In this document: positions 44,032-52,816 of the stretch, in pieces
How positions within the stretch are numbered: position 1 is the first letter of the stretch
Layout: each line of letters starts with the position of its first letter
Source: Asanoa hainanensis
Lineage (GTDB): Bacteria; Actinomycetota; Actinomycetes; Mycobacteriales; Micromonosporaceae
Assembly: GCF_900188485.1 (NCBI RefSeq)
Contig: NZ_FZPH01000004.1
Location: 473,552 to 537,551 of the forward strand
Length of the DNA stretch: 64,000 nt
Direction: 5' to 3'
The notes under the pieces: model-generated
Told to the model about the DNA's origin: nothing
What the model saw: the letters and a program-made list of their open reading frames with translations, nothing else
Databases searched by the model: none
Translations under genes and position numbers: made by a program

Positions 44032-44757
44032 TCAGCGAGGCCGCGGTGACGGGCGGCGACGCGGTGCGGGGCCGGAGCCGTTGGTCGGCGGGGCCGGGGC
44101 CGCCGGCGGCGCGGGCTCGGCCTGCTGCTCGTGCACCTGGTCGGTGGCGTCCTTGGGCAGCCGCAGCGGCAGCGGCTCGCGCACCGGCTTGGCCTCCTGG
44201 CCGCGGTCGACCACCAGGCCGTGCAGGCACTCGACCAGCACGCCGGCCCGGGACGGCTCGGTGGCCGCCGGGCCCTGGAACACGCCCCGGACCATCCAGC
44301 GCGGGCCGTCGACCCCGAGGAAGCGCAGGTCGGTCAGGCCGTCCGCGGTGCGCACCCGGGCGCGCAGCTCCACGCCGTACTCGCCCTGCGTCTCCTCCGC
44401 GGCGACGCCCTCGTCGAACAGCGACTTGCGGATCTCCTCGCGGACCTCGTCCCAGATGCCCTCGGACCGCGGCGCGGCGAACACGCCGATCTGCAGGGCG
44501 TTCTCGCCGTTGACCAGCACGACCTGCTGCACGTTGCCCTCGGGGTTGGCCTGCACCCGGATCTCGACCTCGGGGATCGCCGGGATCTGCAGGCTGCCCA
44601 GGTCGAGCCGCTCCACTCCGGACGGTGCCTCCGACACGTCGTACGGCCCGTAGCGCCGCTCGTCGGGCTGGGGCACCCGCGCGCTGCCGCGGGCCGGCCG
44701 CTCGGACCGGTCACGGTCGTCGCGGGCATGCCGCCCTGATCCGCCTCGCGAGAACAT
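44032..44757 (-). CDS. DUF3710 family protein
   Basis: A 241-residue protein with a central DUF3710 domain: RYGPYDVSEAPSGVERLDLG, then IRVQANPEGNVQQVVLVNGE, LQIGVFAAPRSEGIWDEVRE and GPRWMVRGVFQGPAATEPSR. The first 30 residues are charged, and the last 45 are a Pro/Ala-rich tail that varies between species. The function is unknown. Its ATG overlaps the stop of dut by 1 bp (TGATG). Confidence 0.92.
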   Translation of the reverse strand: MFSRGGSGRHARDDRDRSERPARGSARVPQPDERRYGPYDVSEAPSGVERLDLGSLQIPAIPEVEIRVQANPEGNVQQVVLVNGENALQIGVFAAPRSEGIWDEVREEIRKSLFDEGVAAEETQGEYGVELRARVRTADGLTDLRFLGVDGPRWMVRGVFQGPAATEPSRAGVLVECLHGLVVDRGQEAKPVREPLPLRLPKDATDQVHEQQAEPAPPAAPAPPTNGSGPAPRRRPSPRPR

Positions 44758-45242
44758 CAGTCCGCCCGTCCTTCCAACGTTCCTGCCGAAGACGCCACGC
44801 CGCCGGTCGAGCCGTGGCCGCCCGATCCACGCACGGATCCGGGAAGTTCCTCGACGACGTGGAAGTCTGCCCGCTCGACGCGCTGCACGACAAGCTGAGC
44901 GATCCGGTCGCCGCGGGAGATCTTCGCCGGTGCGGCGGCGTCGTGGTTCACCAGGTTCACCAGGATCTCGCCGCGGTAGCCGGCGTCGACCGTGCCGGGC
45001 GCGTTCAGCACCGTCACGCCCATTCGGGTGGCCAGGCCCGAGCGCGGGTGCACCAGGCCGACGAAGCCCTCGGGCAGCGCGATCGCCACGCCGGTCGGCA
45101 CCAGCGCGCGGCCACCGGGTGGGATCTCCACGTCGGCGGCCGCCGACAGGTCGGCACCGGCGTCACCGGGGTGGGCGTACGACGGAAGCGGGAGGTCCGG
45201 GTCGAGCTGGCGCACGGCCACCCGGACGGCGGCGTCGGTCAC
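44757..45242 (-). CDS. dut: dUTP diphosphatase
   Basis: A 161-residue trimeric dUTPase, which keeps dUTP low and supplies dUMP for thymidylate. Motif 1 is [12 protein letters not shown], motif 2 is [11 protein letters not shown], motif 3 is [12 protein letters not shown] with catalytic D86, motif 4 is [13 protein letters not shown] and the flexible motif 5 at the C-terminus is [13 protein letters not shown] 45242 is the start because the N-terminus of the family ([20 protein letters not shown]) follows directly. The gene precedes DUF3710 by overlap and is divergent from DUF3093. Confidence 0.96.
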   Translation of the reverse strand: MTDAAVRVAVRQLDPDLPLPSYAHPGDAGADLSAAADVEIPPGGRALVPTGVAIALPEGFVGLVHPRSGLATRMGVTVLNAPGTVDAGYRGEILVNLVNHDAAAPAKISRGDRIAQLVVQRVERADFHVVEELPGSVRGSGGHGSTGGVASSAGTLEGRAD

Positions 45243-45297
45243 GGTGTCAGCTTTCTGTCTGGGTCCGCGGGAGCGGCCCCTCCTATCCTGCCGGTTG

Positions 45298-45325
45298 CCG
45301 AGGGTACGGCGCGCCGTACCCTCGG
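45298..45325. promoter_or_regulatory. perfect 28-bp palindrome in dut / DUF3093 divergent promoter
   Basis: The half-arm CCGAGGGTACGGCG (45298-45311) is followed at once by its exact reverse complement (45312-45325). It lies between dut (start 45242, minus strand) and the DUF3093 gene (start 45331, plus strand), 5 bp upstream of the latter's GTG. A TATCCT at 45284-45289 could be its -10 box, so the palindrome may lie in the 5' leader as an operator or as an mRNA hairpin over the ribosome-binding region. Confidence 0.7.
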
Positions 45326-45330
45326 ACATC

Positions 45331-45804
45331 GTGGCTACCGATGACTACGCCGAGCGGTTACGGCTCCCCTGGTGGCTGTGGCTGTGCGGCCTCGCCGTCG
45401 CGGTGCTGCTGGCCCTCGAGCTGTGGATGGGCGCCGGCGGCCTGCGCGCGTGGGTCCCGTTCGTGGTGCTGATCCCGCTCGCCGTGCTCGGGCTGTGGCG
45501 GGCCGGCCGGATCCGCGTCGCGGTCGAAGACGGGGAGCTGACCGTCGACGACGCGCACATCCCGCTCTCGTTCGTCACCGACGCGGTGCCCGTGGACGCG
45601 GCCGGCAAGCGGGAGCTGCTCGGCGTCGGCAGTCACGAGCTGGCCTTCGTGGTGCAGCGGCCGTGGGTCTCCGGCGCGGTGCAGGTGGTCATCGACGACC
45701 CGGCGGACCCGACGCCCTACTGGCTCGTGAGCTCGCGCGACCCGGTGAAGCTGGCCGCGGCCATCACCGCCCGGTCGGCGGTCAACGCGCCTCACCCTCG
45801 ATGA
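45331..45804 (+). CDS. DUF3093 family membrane protein
   Basis: A 157-residue protein with two transmembrane segments (about 12-31 and 40-55), typical of DUF3093 ([20 protein letters not shown] at the start). The C-terminal domain ([20 protein letters not shown] and [17 protein letters not shown]) is a small PH-like fold. GTG 45331 follows the 28-bp palindrome by 5 bp and has no ordinary ribosome-binding site because the palindrome occupies that place. The 3' end overlaps the convergent gene at 45782 by 23 bp. Confidence 0.88.
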   Translation: MATDDYAERLRLPWWLWLCGLAVAVLLALELWMGAGGLRAWVPFVVLIPLAVLGLWRAGRIRVAVEDGELTVDDAHIPLSFVTDAVPVDAAGKRELLGVGSHELAFVVQRPWVSGAVQVVIDDPADPTPYWLVSSRDPVKLAAAITARSAVNAPHPR

Positions 45805-46630
45805 TCTTGCGCTGACGCTTCTTGAGGTCGTCGATCACCTGCTCGCCGATCGCCTTCGTGGCCCGCCGGTTGAGGTAGCTGGCGACGGCGGCACCGGTCA
45901 GGAACGGGCCCAGGGTGGTCAGGTTGCGCCCCAGCCGCCGCAGCAGGCGGTCGCGCATCTCCCGGCGGGCGGCGGTGCCGAGCACCGCGCCGATGCCGAC
46001 GCCGGGCACCATCGGGTTCACCCCACGCTGCTGCGACCACGCCATCACCAGCGGGATGGCGCGCTGTGCGCCGGTGCCGGGCACCGGCTGGCCGTACACC
46101 TCGTGCAGTTCACCGATCAGCTTGATCTCGATGGCCACAACGGTCACGGTCTCGGCGGCCAGGAGCACCGGGGCGGACAACAGGGTGGGTGTCGCGGCCC
46201 ATTCGATGGCGGCGACGCCACCACCGGCCGCACCGACACCGGCGGAGGCGCGGCTGGCGTTGCGCACCAGGCGTTCGGCCAGTCGGTCGCCGTCGAGGCC
46301 GGGGTGGTGCCGGCGCAGCGTCTCGAGGTCCCGCACGGGCACGTAGGGCGCGATGTCGCCGACCGCGTCGGCGATCCACTTCACCGCCGCGCGGGGCTTG
46401 AACAGGTCGCCGACGCCACGGGCGCGGACCTGGGCGACCAGCCGGCCCAGCAGGCGGTTGCGCTGGCCCGGCTCGAGGTCTTCGGCGGTGAGCTTGGCGA
46501 CGGTGTCGCCGAGTTCGGAGTCGCTCGGCCGGCCCTCGCCATCGGGTGTGGGCTGGCCCTCGGGTGACGGCTCGGACTCCGGCGGGGCCGCGGAGTCCGA
46601 CTCGCCCGCGGACCGGTCGGCGTGGCTCAT
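45782..46630 (-). CDS. hypothetical protein, loosely EcsC-like
   Basis: A 282-residue protein. The first 50 residues are acidic and Pro-rich. The middle (about 120-175) is a hydrophobic, glycine-rich segment (GVGAAGGGVAAIEWAATP, then VLLAAETVTVVAIEIKLIGE) that resembles the membrane-associated helices of EcsC-type proteins. The C-terminus is strongly basic ([13 protein letters not shown]). I cannot place the family with certainty. It lies between DUF3093 and DUF4193 and is convergent with DUF3093. Confidence 0.7.
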   Translation of the reverse strand: MSHADRSAGESDSAAPPESEPSPEGQPTPDGEGRPSDSELGDTVAKLTAEDLEPGQRNRLLGRLVAQVRARGVGDLFKPRAAVKWIADAVGDIAPYVPVRDLETLRRHHPGLDGDRLAERLVRNASRASAGVGAAGGGVAAIEWAATPTLLSAPVLLAAETVTVVAIEIKLIGELHEVYGQPVPGTGAQRAIPLVMAWSQQRGVNPMVPGVGIGAVLGTAARREMRDRLLRRLGRNLTTLGPFLTGAAVASYLNRRATKAIGEQVIDDLKKRQRKIIEGEAR

Positions 46631-46753
46631 CTCTGTGCGCCTCCAGCCTCGTGTCGACTACTCACGAGTCAAGCAGGTCATGGCCACGCCCGCAGGTCGA
46701 AGTCGGCGGCGGCGACCCGGTCGGGCCGCCGCCTCGGTGTCATCGATCGCCGG

Positions 46754-47050
46754 TCAGGCACATTCCCGGCAGATCAGATCGCCATTGCGCTCGAACGCGA
46801 GCTGGCTGCGGTGGTGGACAAGGAAACAGCGCGCACAGCGGAACTCGTCCTGCTGCATCGGCAGCACCTTGACCGTCAGCTCCTCGTCGGCGAGGTCGGC
46901 GCCGGGCAGCTCGAAGCTCTCGGCCACTTCGGCCTCGTCGACGTCAACAGCGCCCGACTGTGCGTCGGTCCGCCGGGCCTTGAGCTCTTCCAGGCTGTCC
47001 TCGCCGAGGTCGACCTCGTCGCGACGCGGGGCGTCGTAGTCGGTGGCCAT
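46754..47050 (-). CDS. DUF4193 family protein (zinc-ribbon-like)
   Basis: A 98-residue acidic protein conserved in actinobacteria next to dut and sigA. The C-terminus DEFRCARCFLVHHRSQLAF followed by RNGDLICRECA has four cysteines (CARC and CREC) that form a zinc ribbon. The N-terminus ATDYDAPRRDEVDLGEDSLE is the family start. ATG 47050 is chosen; it fits the conserved MATDYD. Function unknown, but zinc ribbons of this type often contact RNA polymerase or nucleic acids. Confidence 0.93.
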   Translation of the reverse strand: MATDYDAPRRDEVDLGEDSLEELKARRTDAQSGAVDVDEAEVAESFELPGADLADEELTVKVLPMQQDEFRCARCFLVHHRSQLAFERNGDLICRECA

Positions 47051-47438
47051 CGGTCTCACTCTCCCGTATCGATAAGTCGCCTAGGTGTAACGCCAGACGA
47101 CGGTGTTTCGGTTCCCGGTCGGCCGCGAAACATTCGGGCGCGGGCACGACGGGCGCCCGCGAGCGCGGTACCTTACCTGCCCCTGCGGGAGGCATGTATA
47201 CCGCCCTCGTGGCCCACTAAGACGCTCTTTGGCCCGAAGTTGTTCCCGATGTGACTCAGGCGACACGAAGATAGGTGTCCGACGCCGTGGATCACGTTCG
47301 GCGCGCCGGGGATGTCCCGGGTGTTTCCGCGCGCCGAGCGGACAACCGTTAACCTCGGTCGCAGACCGGGTGACCGAGGCCACGCCAGACGGCATGCCAA
47401 CCGTGCACCTCCGCCGTCACCTGCACGGGAGCCGAACT
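47051..47438. other. divergent intergenic region without a supported gene
   Basis: A 388-bp gap between DUF4193 and the LytR_C gene. I see no open frame with a ribosome-binding site or family signal. A candidate promoter for the plus-strand gene is the TTGTTC at ~47239 followed by GATAGGTGT near 47271. A weak GGGAG precedes the LytR_C ATG. No tRNA or clear terminator is seen. Confidence 0.5.
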
Positions 47439-47969
47439 ATGACCTTTGCGCGAGTGCGAGCGCTCGTTGTCGTGAGCGTGCTCGCGGTGCTGGCCGTGGC
47501 CTTTGTGGTCTACGCGCTGGTCGACGACTCGCAGAAGGGCCGCACGCTCGCGGCCCAGTGCCCGGAGGGTTGGCCGGTCGTCGATCTGACACTCAAGAAG
47601 TCCGAAGACATCAAGATCAATGTCTTCAACGCGACCGACGACGTGGGCCGGGCCGGATCGGTCGGCAGCGACTTCGCCAACCGGAAGTTCCAGGTGCTCA
47701 AGAAGGGCAACTCGAAGACCGCGGTCGACGGCGTGGCGGTGATCCGCTTTGGACCCCAGGCGGTCGCCAGCGCCCACGTGATCCGGGCCTACTTCCTCGA
47801 CGAGGCCGACACCGAGTACGACCCGGCCCGCAAGGACGACGTCGTCGACGTGATCATCGGCGACCAGTTCAAGCAGCTCGCCACCACGACCGAGGTCAAC
47901 CAGTCGCTTGTGGAGCTGGCCTCGCAGGGCGAGCCCAAGCTGCCACCGCAGACCTGCCCGGCGCCCTGA
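47439..47969 (+). CDS. LytR C-terminal (LytR_C) domain protein, membrane-anchored
   Basis: A 176-residue protein. A transmembrane segment lies at about 7-28, and the extracytoplasmic domain (DIKINVFNATDDVGRAGSVG, then FQVLKKGNSKTAVDGVAVIR and VASAHVIRAYFLDEADTEYD, then DVVDVIIGDQFKQL) matches the C-terminal domain of LytR-CpsA-Psr enzymes. The catalytic LCP domain is missing. ATG 47439 follows GGGAG by 8 bp; an ATG at 47391 is an alternative. Proteins of this kind may assist attachment of wall polymers. It is convergent with suhB. Confidence 0.88.
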   Translation: MTFARVRALVVVSVLAVLAVAFVVYALVDDSQKGRTLAAQCPEGWPVVDLTLKKSEDIKINVFNATDDVGRAGSVGSDFANRKFQVLKKGNSKTAVDGVAVIRFGPQAVASAHVIRAYFLDEADTEYDPARKDDVVDVIIGDQFKQLATTTEVNQSLVELASQGEPKLPPQTCPAP

Positions 47970-47997
47970 CGGGCACCGGGCCGCCGCCGCGGGCTCC

Positions 47998-48807
47998 CTA
48001 CGGGCCGCCCGCCGCGTCGAACTCGGAAAGCAGGTCGGCCAGCGGGCCGAAGATCGCCGGCGGTGCCGCGACGAGCATGTCGAGGCCCGCCGGTCGGCCG
48101 TCCAGGCCACCGACCACCAGCCCCGCCTCGGCGGCGATCAGCCCGCCGGCCGCGTGGTCCCAGGGGTTGAGCCCCTTCTCGAAGTACGCGTCGACGCCGC
48201 CCTCGGCGGCCAGGCACAGGTCCAGCGAGGCCGCGCCGAACCGGCGGATGTCGCGTACGCGGGTGATCAGCCGGGTCAGCACCTCTGCCTGGTGGGCACG
48301 GCGTTTCGCGTCGTAGCCGAAGCCGGTGGCCACCAGCGCCTGCGCCAGGTCGGTCTGCGCCGAGGCGGCCAGCCGCTTCTTGCCGCGGAACGCGCCTCCG
48401 CCCAGCGTGGCGGTCCACTCGTCGCCCGTCGCGGCGTTGCGCACCACAGCGGCCACAGCCACCCCGTCCACCTCGGCGGCCAGCGAGACGGCGTACTGCG
48501 GCAGGCCGTAAAGGTAGTTGACCGTCCCGTCGATGGGGTCCACGACCCAGCGGACCCGGGCGTCGCCGTCGGTGCCCCCGTACTCCTCGCCCAGGACCGT
48601 GTCACCGGGCCGCAGCGCGCCGAGCGCGGCGACCACCTGGCGCTCCACCGCCCGGTCCGCGGCGGTGACCACGTCGGTGTCGGTCGACTTGGTCGTGACA
48701 CCGGAGACGCCCTCCGCTCGCATGCTCCGGGCGGTGTCGGCCGCCTCCCGGGCAACCGTCACGGCGATGGCCAAAAGCCCTGCCGGATCTACCGTCGTGT
48801 CGGTCAT
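47998..48807 (-). CDS. suhB: inositol monophosphatase family protein
   Basis: A 269-residue Mg2+-dependent phosphatase. Metal ligands are in GEEYGG (E74 region), [12 protein letters not shown] (D90, D93) and [18 protein letters not shown] (Asp). It probably dephosphorylates myo-inositol-1-phosphate or related sugar phosphates. ATG 48807 follows GGGGGA by 5 bp. It lies just ahead of sigA in the opposite direction, as in other actinobacteria. Confidence 0.93.
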   Translation of the reverse strand: MTDTTVDPAGLLAIAVTVAREAADTARSMRAEGVSGVTTKSTDTDVVTAADRAVERQVVAALGALRPGDTVLGEEYGGTDGDARVRWVVDPIDGTVNYLYGLPQYAVSLAAEVDGVAVAAVVRNAATGDEWTATLGGGAFRGKKRLAASAQTDLAQALVATGFGYDAKRRAHQAEVLTRLITRVRDIRRFGAASLDLCLAAEGGVDAYFEKGLNPWDHAAGGLIAAEAGLVVGGLDGRPAGLDMLVAAPPAIFGPLADLLSEFDAAGGP

Positions 48808-49076
48808 TTGGTCCCCCTTCTCTCCGGTTACGATTTTGTCAAAGTCCATCGTTTGCTTTCCTCCGGCAGCCGCCACGAGCGGCCAGGCCGTCAAACGGCG
48901 TGCGCCGCGCGATGTTTCGCCGCCGACGGCGTTACAATTCACGCCTGCCCACCTGTCACGAACTTCCCGCGCAGGCCGGTTCGTGGCTCGGGGGCCCACT
49001 ACCTTTGAAACCTGGCCCACCGCATCGCTGGTTTTTTGCCAGCTATGCCCGCTCGATCGCCTCCGGAAGGTCATTC

Positions 49077-50648
49077 GTGACAGAGCCACGCCAAACCGGC
49101 GCAGACGTACGCTCGATCACCGAGATTTTGATCGCCCACGCCCAGCGCGGAGGCGGCCACATCACGTCGGCGGAGGTCCAGCGCACGGTCGAGTCGGCCG
49201 ATGTGACCCCGGCCCAGGCCAAGAAGATCATCCGCGCGATCGTCGATGCCGGCATCACCGTGGTGGTCGACGGCTCCGCGAGCACCCGGCGCAAGGTCAC
49301 CGCGGCCCGCTCGACCACGCCGGCCTCGCGGGCGACCACGGCGAAGGCCACCGCGGCCAAGAAGGCCGCTCCCCCCAAGCAGGCTCCGGCCGCCGACGAG
49401 GCCCCGGCCGCCAACGGCGCACCGGTGGCCGCGAAGCCCGCCGCCCCGGCCAAGACGACCCGCGCCAAGGCCGCCACCAAGGCGACCAAGGCACCGGCCA
49501 AGGCGGGCGAGGCGGGCGCCGCCGAGCCCGGTGAGGGCCCCGACGGCGAAGAGCTCGATGCCGAGGCACTCGCGGCCGAGATCGAGGACGTGGTGGTCGA
49601 GGAGCCGGCCGAGCTCGTCCGGGCGGCCGCAACCGACGCGGCTTCGACCGCGACCGACAACGACTTCGAGTGGGACGACGAAGAGTCCGAGGCGCTCAAG
49701 CAGGCCCGCCGCGACGCGGAGCTGACCGCCTCCGCCGACTCCGTCCGCGCCTACCTCAAGCAGATCGGCAAGGTCCCGCTGCTCAACGCCGAGCAGGAGG
49801 TCGAGCTCGCCAAGCGGATCGAGGCCGGCCTCTACGCCTCCGAGCAGCTGCGGGCCGCCGACGAGCGCGACGAGAAGCTCCCGATCCAGATGCACCGCGA
49901 CCTGGGCTGGATCTCCCGCGACGGCGAGCGCGCCAAGAACCACCTGCTGGAGGCCAACCTGCGGCTGGTCGTCTCGCTGGCCAAGCGCTACACCGGCCGC
50001 GGCATGGCCTTCCTCGACCTCATCCAGGAAGGCAACCTGGGTCTGATCCGCGCGGTCGAGAAGTTCGACTACACCAAGGGCTACAAGTTCTCGACGTACG
50101 CGACGTGGTGGATCCGCCAGGCGATCACCCGGGCCATGGCCGACCAGGCGCGCACCATCCGCATCCCGGTGCACATGGTCGAGGTCATCAACAAGCTCGG
50201 CCGCATCCAGCGTGAGCTCCTCCAGGACCTGGGCCGCGAGCCCACCCCCGAAGAGCTCGCCAAGGAAATGGACATCACGCCGGAGAAGGTCCTCGAGATC
50301 CAGCAGTACGCCCGGGAGCCGATCTCGCTCGACCAGACCATCGGCGACGAGGGCGACAGCCAGCTCGGCGACTTCATCGAAGACTCCGAGGCGGTCGTGG
50401 CCGTCGACGCGGTCTCGTTCTCGCTGCTCCAGGACCAGCTCCAGCAGGTGCTGCAGACGCTCTCCGAGCGCGAGGCGGGCGTGGTCCGGTTGCGGTTCGG
50501 TCTCACCGATGGCCAGCCGCGCACGCTCGACGAGATCGGCCAGGTCTACGGCGTGACGCGCGAGCGGATCCGCCAGATCGAGTCCAAGACCATGTCGAAG
50601 CTGCGCCACCCGTCGCGCTCCCAGGTGCTGCGCGACTACCTCGACTGA
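49077..50648 (+). CDS. sigA: principal RNA polymerase sigma factor (HrdB/SigA type)
   Basis: A 523-residue group 1 sigma factor. Residues 1-65 are the N-terminal region ([20 protein letters not shown]), 75-145 a Lys/Ala/Pro-rich stretch and 145-200 a strongly acidic part, all common in actinobacteria. Region 1.2 starts near 222 ([20 protein letters not shown]), region 2 near 293 ([17 protein letters not shown], then [17 protein letters not shown]), region 3 near 365, and region 4 ends with the -35-binding helix-turn-helix [23 protein letters not shown] 49077 follows GGAAGG by 6 bp. It is the housekeeping sigma for the window's promoters. Confidence 0.97.
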   Translation: MTEPRQTGADVRSITEILIAHAQRGGGHITSAEVQRTVESADVTPAQAKKIIRAIVDAGITVVVDGSASTRRKVTAARSTTPASRATTAKATAAKKAAPPKQAPAADEAPAANGAPVAAKPAAPAKTTRAKAATKATKAPAKAGEAGAAEPGEGPDGEELDAEALAAEIEDVVVEEPAELVRAAATDAASTATDNDFEWDDEESEALKQARRDAELTASADSVRAYLKQIGKVPLLNAEQEVELAKRIEAGLYASEQLRAADERDEKLPIQMHRDLGWISRDGERAKNHLLEANLRLVVSLAKRYTGRGMAFLDLIQEGNLGLIRAVEKFDYTKGYKFSTYATWWIRQAITRAMADQARTIRIPVHMVEVINKLGRIQRELLQDLGREPTPEELAKEMDITPEKVLEIQQYAREPISLDQTIGDEGDSQLGDFIEDSEAVVAVDAVSFSLLQDQLQQVLQTLSEREAGVVRLRFGLTDGQPRTLDEIGQVYGVTRERIRQIESKTMSKLRHPSRSQVLRDYLD

Positions 50649-50658
50649 TCGGGTTTTA

Positions 50659-51015
50659 TTACGGTTCGGCGTCGATTGTTTTGTGCGGCGGCGCCGAACC
50701 ATCCGGCATCGGCTGGGTCGGCAGGCTCGGCTGCGTTCCCTTTTCTTTATGGAAATGCCGGTACTTTTCCTTTGGCGGGCGGTCGTTGGCCAGAATCACG
50801 GCCAACCACGGGATCACCACGGCGCCGGCGCCACAGAGCACGAGCCAGAGCCAGAGCAGCGGCGGGCGGGTCGTGATGAGCACGGCGAAGACCACCACGC
50901 AGACGGCCCGGACCATCATCATCAGCACGTAGCGACGGGTCCTGCTACGCAACTGGTCGTCCTGGCTGCGCGCGGCGTCGGTGATCAGAACGGGTCGATC
51001 CGCCGGACGCTTCAC
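50659..51015 (-). CDS. DUF3099 family membrane protein
   Basis: A 118-residue protein with two transmembrane segments (about 30-48 and 52-75). VLITDAARSQDDQLRSRTRR at the start and PPKEKYRHFHKEK near the end fit DUF3099, an actinobacterial family of unknown function usually next to sigA. It is convergent with sigA, 10 bp from its stop. Confidence 0.92.
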   Translation of the reverse strand: MKRPADRPVLITDAARSQDDQLRSRTRRYVLMMMVRAVCVVVFAVLITTRPPLLWLWLVLCGAGAVVIPWLAVILANDRPPKEKYRHFHKEKGTQPSLPTQPMPDGSAPPHKTIDAEP

Positions 51016-51088
51016 GTCTTCATCCTTTCACCAGGTGGCGGTGGGCACGACGGCGCGGTCCGTGTTACGTACGTGGTACTTTCCAGGT

Positions 51089-51373
51089 GTGGGCCGCCGG
51101 TACAGCTTCACCGACGACGCGTTGAGCAATCTCGCGGTCTACGACGTGACGCCCGGCGAGGTCTGGGAGGCCCTGCACGGTTCCCGGCGGGTCATCCGGC
51201 ATCTCGGCGAGCTCACCGTGGTCTACGCCGTCAGCCGGCGCGGCCGGCGGCTCGTGGTCCTGCTCGCCGAGCCGGCCCACGACGACCACGACTTCGACAT
51301 CCTCTCGGCGCGCGACATGAGCGACAGCGAAGTGAAACGCTACGAAGAGGTGCTTCGCGGGTGGAGGCGATAG
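51089..51373 (+). CDS. BrnT-like putative toxin
   Basis: A 94-residue protein that fits the BrnT toxin shape: FTDDALSNLAVYDVTPGEVW at the start, RVIRHLGELTVVYAVSRRGR in the middle and FDILSARDMSDSEVKRYEEV at the end, where BrnT has ISAR and a helix. BrnT is an RNA-cleaving toxin. The similarity is partial, so the call is tentative. GTG 51089 has no ribosome-binding site, but a TACTTT lies 6 bp upstream, so the message may be leaderless. The ribbon-helix-helix gene follows by 2 bp. Confidence 0.62.
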   Translation: MGRRYSFTDDALSNLAVYDVTPGEVWEALHGSRRVIRHLGELTVVYAVSRRGRRLVVLLAEPAHDDHDFDILSARDMSDSEVKRYEEVLRGWRR

Positions 51374-51375
51374 CC

Positions 51376-51687
51376 GTGGACAGAGACCAGGCCATCAAGC
51401 GGTTCCACGAAGGCGGCGACGACTTCGCCGACCTGATCAGCGAGGGCACGCCCGGTGACCTGCCGGTGCCCGACACCGAGCAACCGATGGTCAGCCGGTC
51501 GGTGCGGCTCCCGCTGCACACGTACGAGCGGGTCAGGGCCGCGGCCGACGCACGCGGCATCGGCGTCACCACGCTGATGCGCCAGTGGATCGAGGCCGGC
51601 CTGGCCGACCTCGACGACTCGGCGACGGTGTCGCTGGCCGACCTGCGCCGCGCGCTGGCCACCCTGCCCCGCACCGACGCCGCCTGA
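51376..51687 (+). CDS. ribbon-helix-helix antitoxin-like protein
   Basis: A 103-residue protein. SRSVRLPLHTYERVRAAADA with RGIGVTTLMRQWIEAGLADL (residues 40-80) is a CopG-like ribbon-helix-helix domain; the N-terminal 35 residues could bind the toxin. GTG 51376 follows GGAGG by 8 bp and starts 2 bp after the BrnT-like stop. The gene order (toxin, then RHH protein) is that of BrnTA. Its TGA overlaps the epimerase ATG by 1 bp, so the epimerase is in the same transcript. Confidence 0.72.
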   Translation: MDRDQAIKRFHEGGDDFADLISEGTPGDLPVPDTEQPMVSRSVRLPLHTYERVRAAADARGIGVTTLMRQWIEAGLADLDDSATVSLADLRRALATLPRTDAA

Positions 51688-52346
51688 TGCGCGTCCTGCT
51701 CACTGGCACGACCGGGATGGTCGGCCAGGGGGTGCTGCGCGAGTGCCTGCTCGCCCCGGACGTGTCCGAAGTGGTCTCGCTGGGCCGCTCACCGCTGAAC
51801 ACCGAGCACCCGAAGCTGCGCTCGATCGTCGTGACCGACCTGTTCGACCTCGACGGCGCCGCCGACGCGCTGGCCGACATCGACGCCTGCTTCTTCTGCC
51901 TCGGCGTGTCGTCGGTCGGGATGAGCGCCGAGACGTACTTCCGCCTCACCCACGACCTGACCATGGCCGTCGCCGACGCACTGGCCGCGCACTCCCCCGA
52001 CCCGACCTTCGTCTACGTCTCGGGCGCCGGCACCTCGGAGACGTCCCGGCAGCGCTGGGCCCAGGTCAAGGGCCGCACCGAGCGCGAGCTGATGGAACGC
52101 TTCCCGAAGGGCTACATGTTCCGGCCGGGCTTCATCGAGCCGCTGCACGGCATCCGCCCGTCGAGCCGGGGCTACCGGATCGCGCTCGCCGTGGGCGGCT
52201 TCCTGATCCCGCTCTACCGGCGCCTCGCACCGAACCAGGTCGTCACCACGGAAGACATGGGCCGGGCCATGCTCGCGGTGGCCCGCACGGGCGCCCCCAA
52301 ACACATCCTGAACAACCCCGACATCGGCGCCCTGGCCCGCGCCTGA
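51687..52346 (+). CDS. NAD(P)-dependent epimerase/dehydratase-like protein (atypical SDR)
   Basis: A 219-residue Rossmann protein. LLTGTTGMVGQGVLRECL binds NAD(P). FVYVSGAGTSETSRQRWAQV, in which GAGTSE carries the conserved Ser, and WAQVKGRTERELME, in which the Tyr of YxxxK is replaced by another residue, follow. The missing Tyr suggests an atypical SDR (binding or isomerase role). ATG 51687 overlaps the RHH gene by 1 bp (TGATG). The coupling to a toxin-antitoxin-like pair is unusual. Confidence 0.83.
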   Translation: MRVLLTGTTGMVGQGVLRECLLAPDVSEVVSLGRSPLNTEHPKLRSIVVTDLFDLDGAADALADIDACFFCLGVSSVGMSAETYFRLTHDLTMAVADALAAHSPDPTFVYVSGAGTSETSRQRWAQVKGRTERELMERFPKGYMFRPGFIEPLHGIRPSSRGYRIALAVGGFLIPLYRRLAPNQVVTTEDMGRAMLAVARTGAPKHILNNPDIGALARA

Positions 52347-52816
52347 CCACGAACCGGCCCCGCCCGCCCCAGGCGCCCTGTCGATGGGGCCACGGCGCTG
52401 CTCGCGGCTCGCCGGGCGACGCCCCCCGCCGCCGGGGATCGCTCGGTCACGCGTCGCTTGCCCGCCCCGCCACCGCGGCGCGTCGCCGCGAGACACGCCG
52501 CCGGTTGGCAGATCTAGGAAATTCAGTGCTGCTGGCGCAGCAACGGATTTCCTAGATCTCGAGGGCGCCCAGCACCGGTCCATCCCGGACGACCGCCGCG
52601 AGACAACCACCACGCCGGTCGGCCCGCGCGAAACGCCGCCCGCCCAGAGCCCGGCAGCACAACCAGCCCAAGCCGAACAACAGCCGCCCCGGCGGACGCC
52701 GCGAAGCGGTGACTGCGGGGGCTGCCTCGTCGCCGACGCACGAGGCCGCCTGACGACCGGACGACGACGGCGCGGTGCCGTGGACAGGGCCTCGCGTGCT
52801 GACGCACGGTTGTGGG
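52347..52816. other. intergenic region with a dispersed palindromic repeat
   Basis: A 470-bp gap between the epimerase and psuK genes, which converge on it. It is very GC-rich, with no supported gene. The clear structure is the palindrome at 52510-52559, whose 48-bp core (52511-52558) matches another copy at 59293-59340. Short open frames here look like translations of low-complexity sequence. Confidence 0.6.
52510..52559. repeat. dispersed 48-bp palindromic repeat, copy 1 (REP-like)
   Basis: GATCTAGGAAATTC at 52511 pairs with ATTTCCTAGATC at the other end (12-13-bp arms), with an inner TGCTG/CAGCA pair. The 48-bp unit 52511-52558 aligns without gaps to the reverse complement of 59293-59340, sharing GATCTAGGAAATTC and the centre pattern TG(C/T)TG(C/T)TGGC. 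Two copies in the window with identical length point to a REP-like element family. Confidence 0.75.

Noticed and set aside
52347-52816. Short plus- and minus-strand open frames in the intergenic region
   Set aside because: No ribosome-binding sites, Arg/Pro/Ala-only composition, and they overlap the palindromic repeat.
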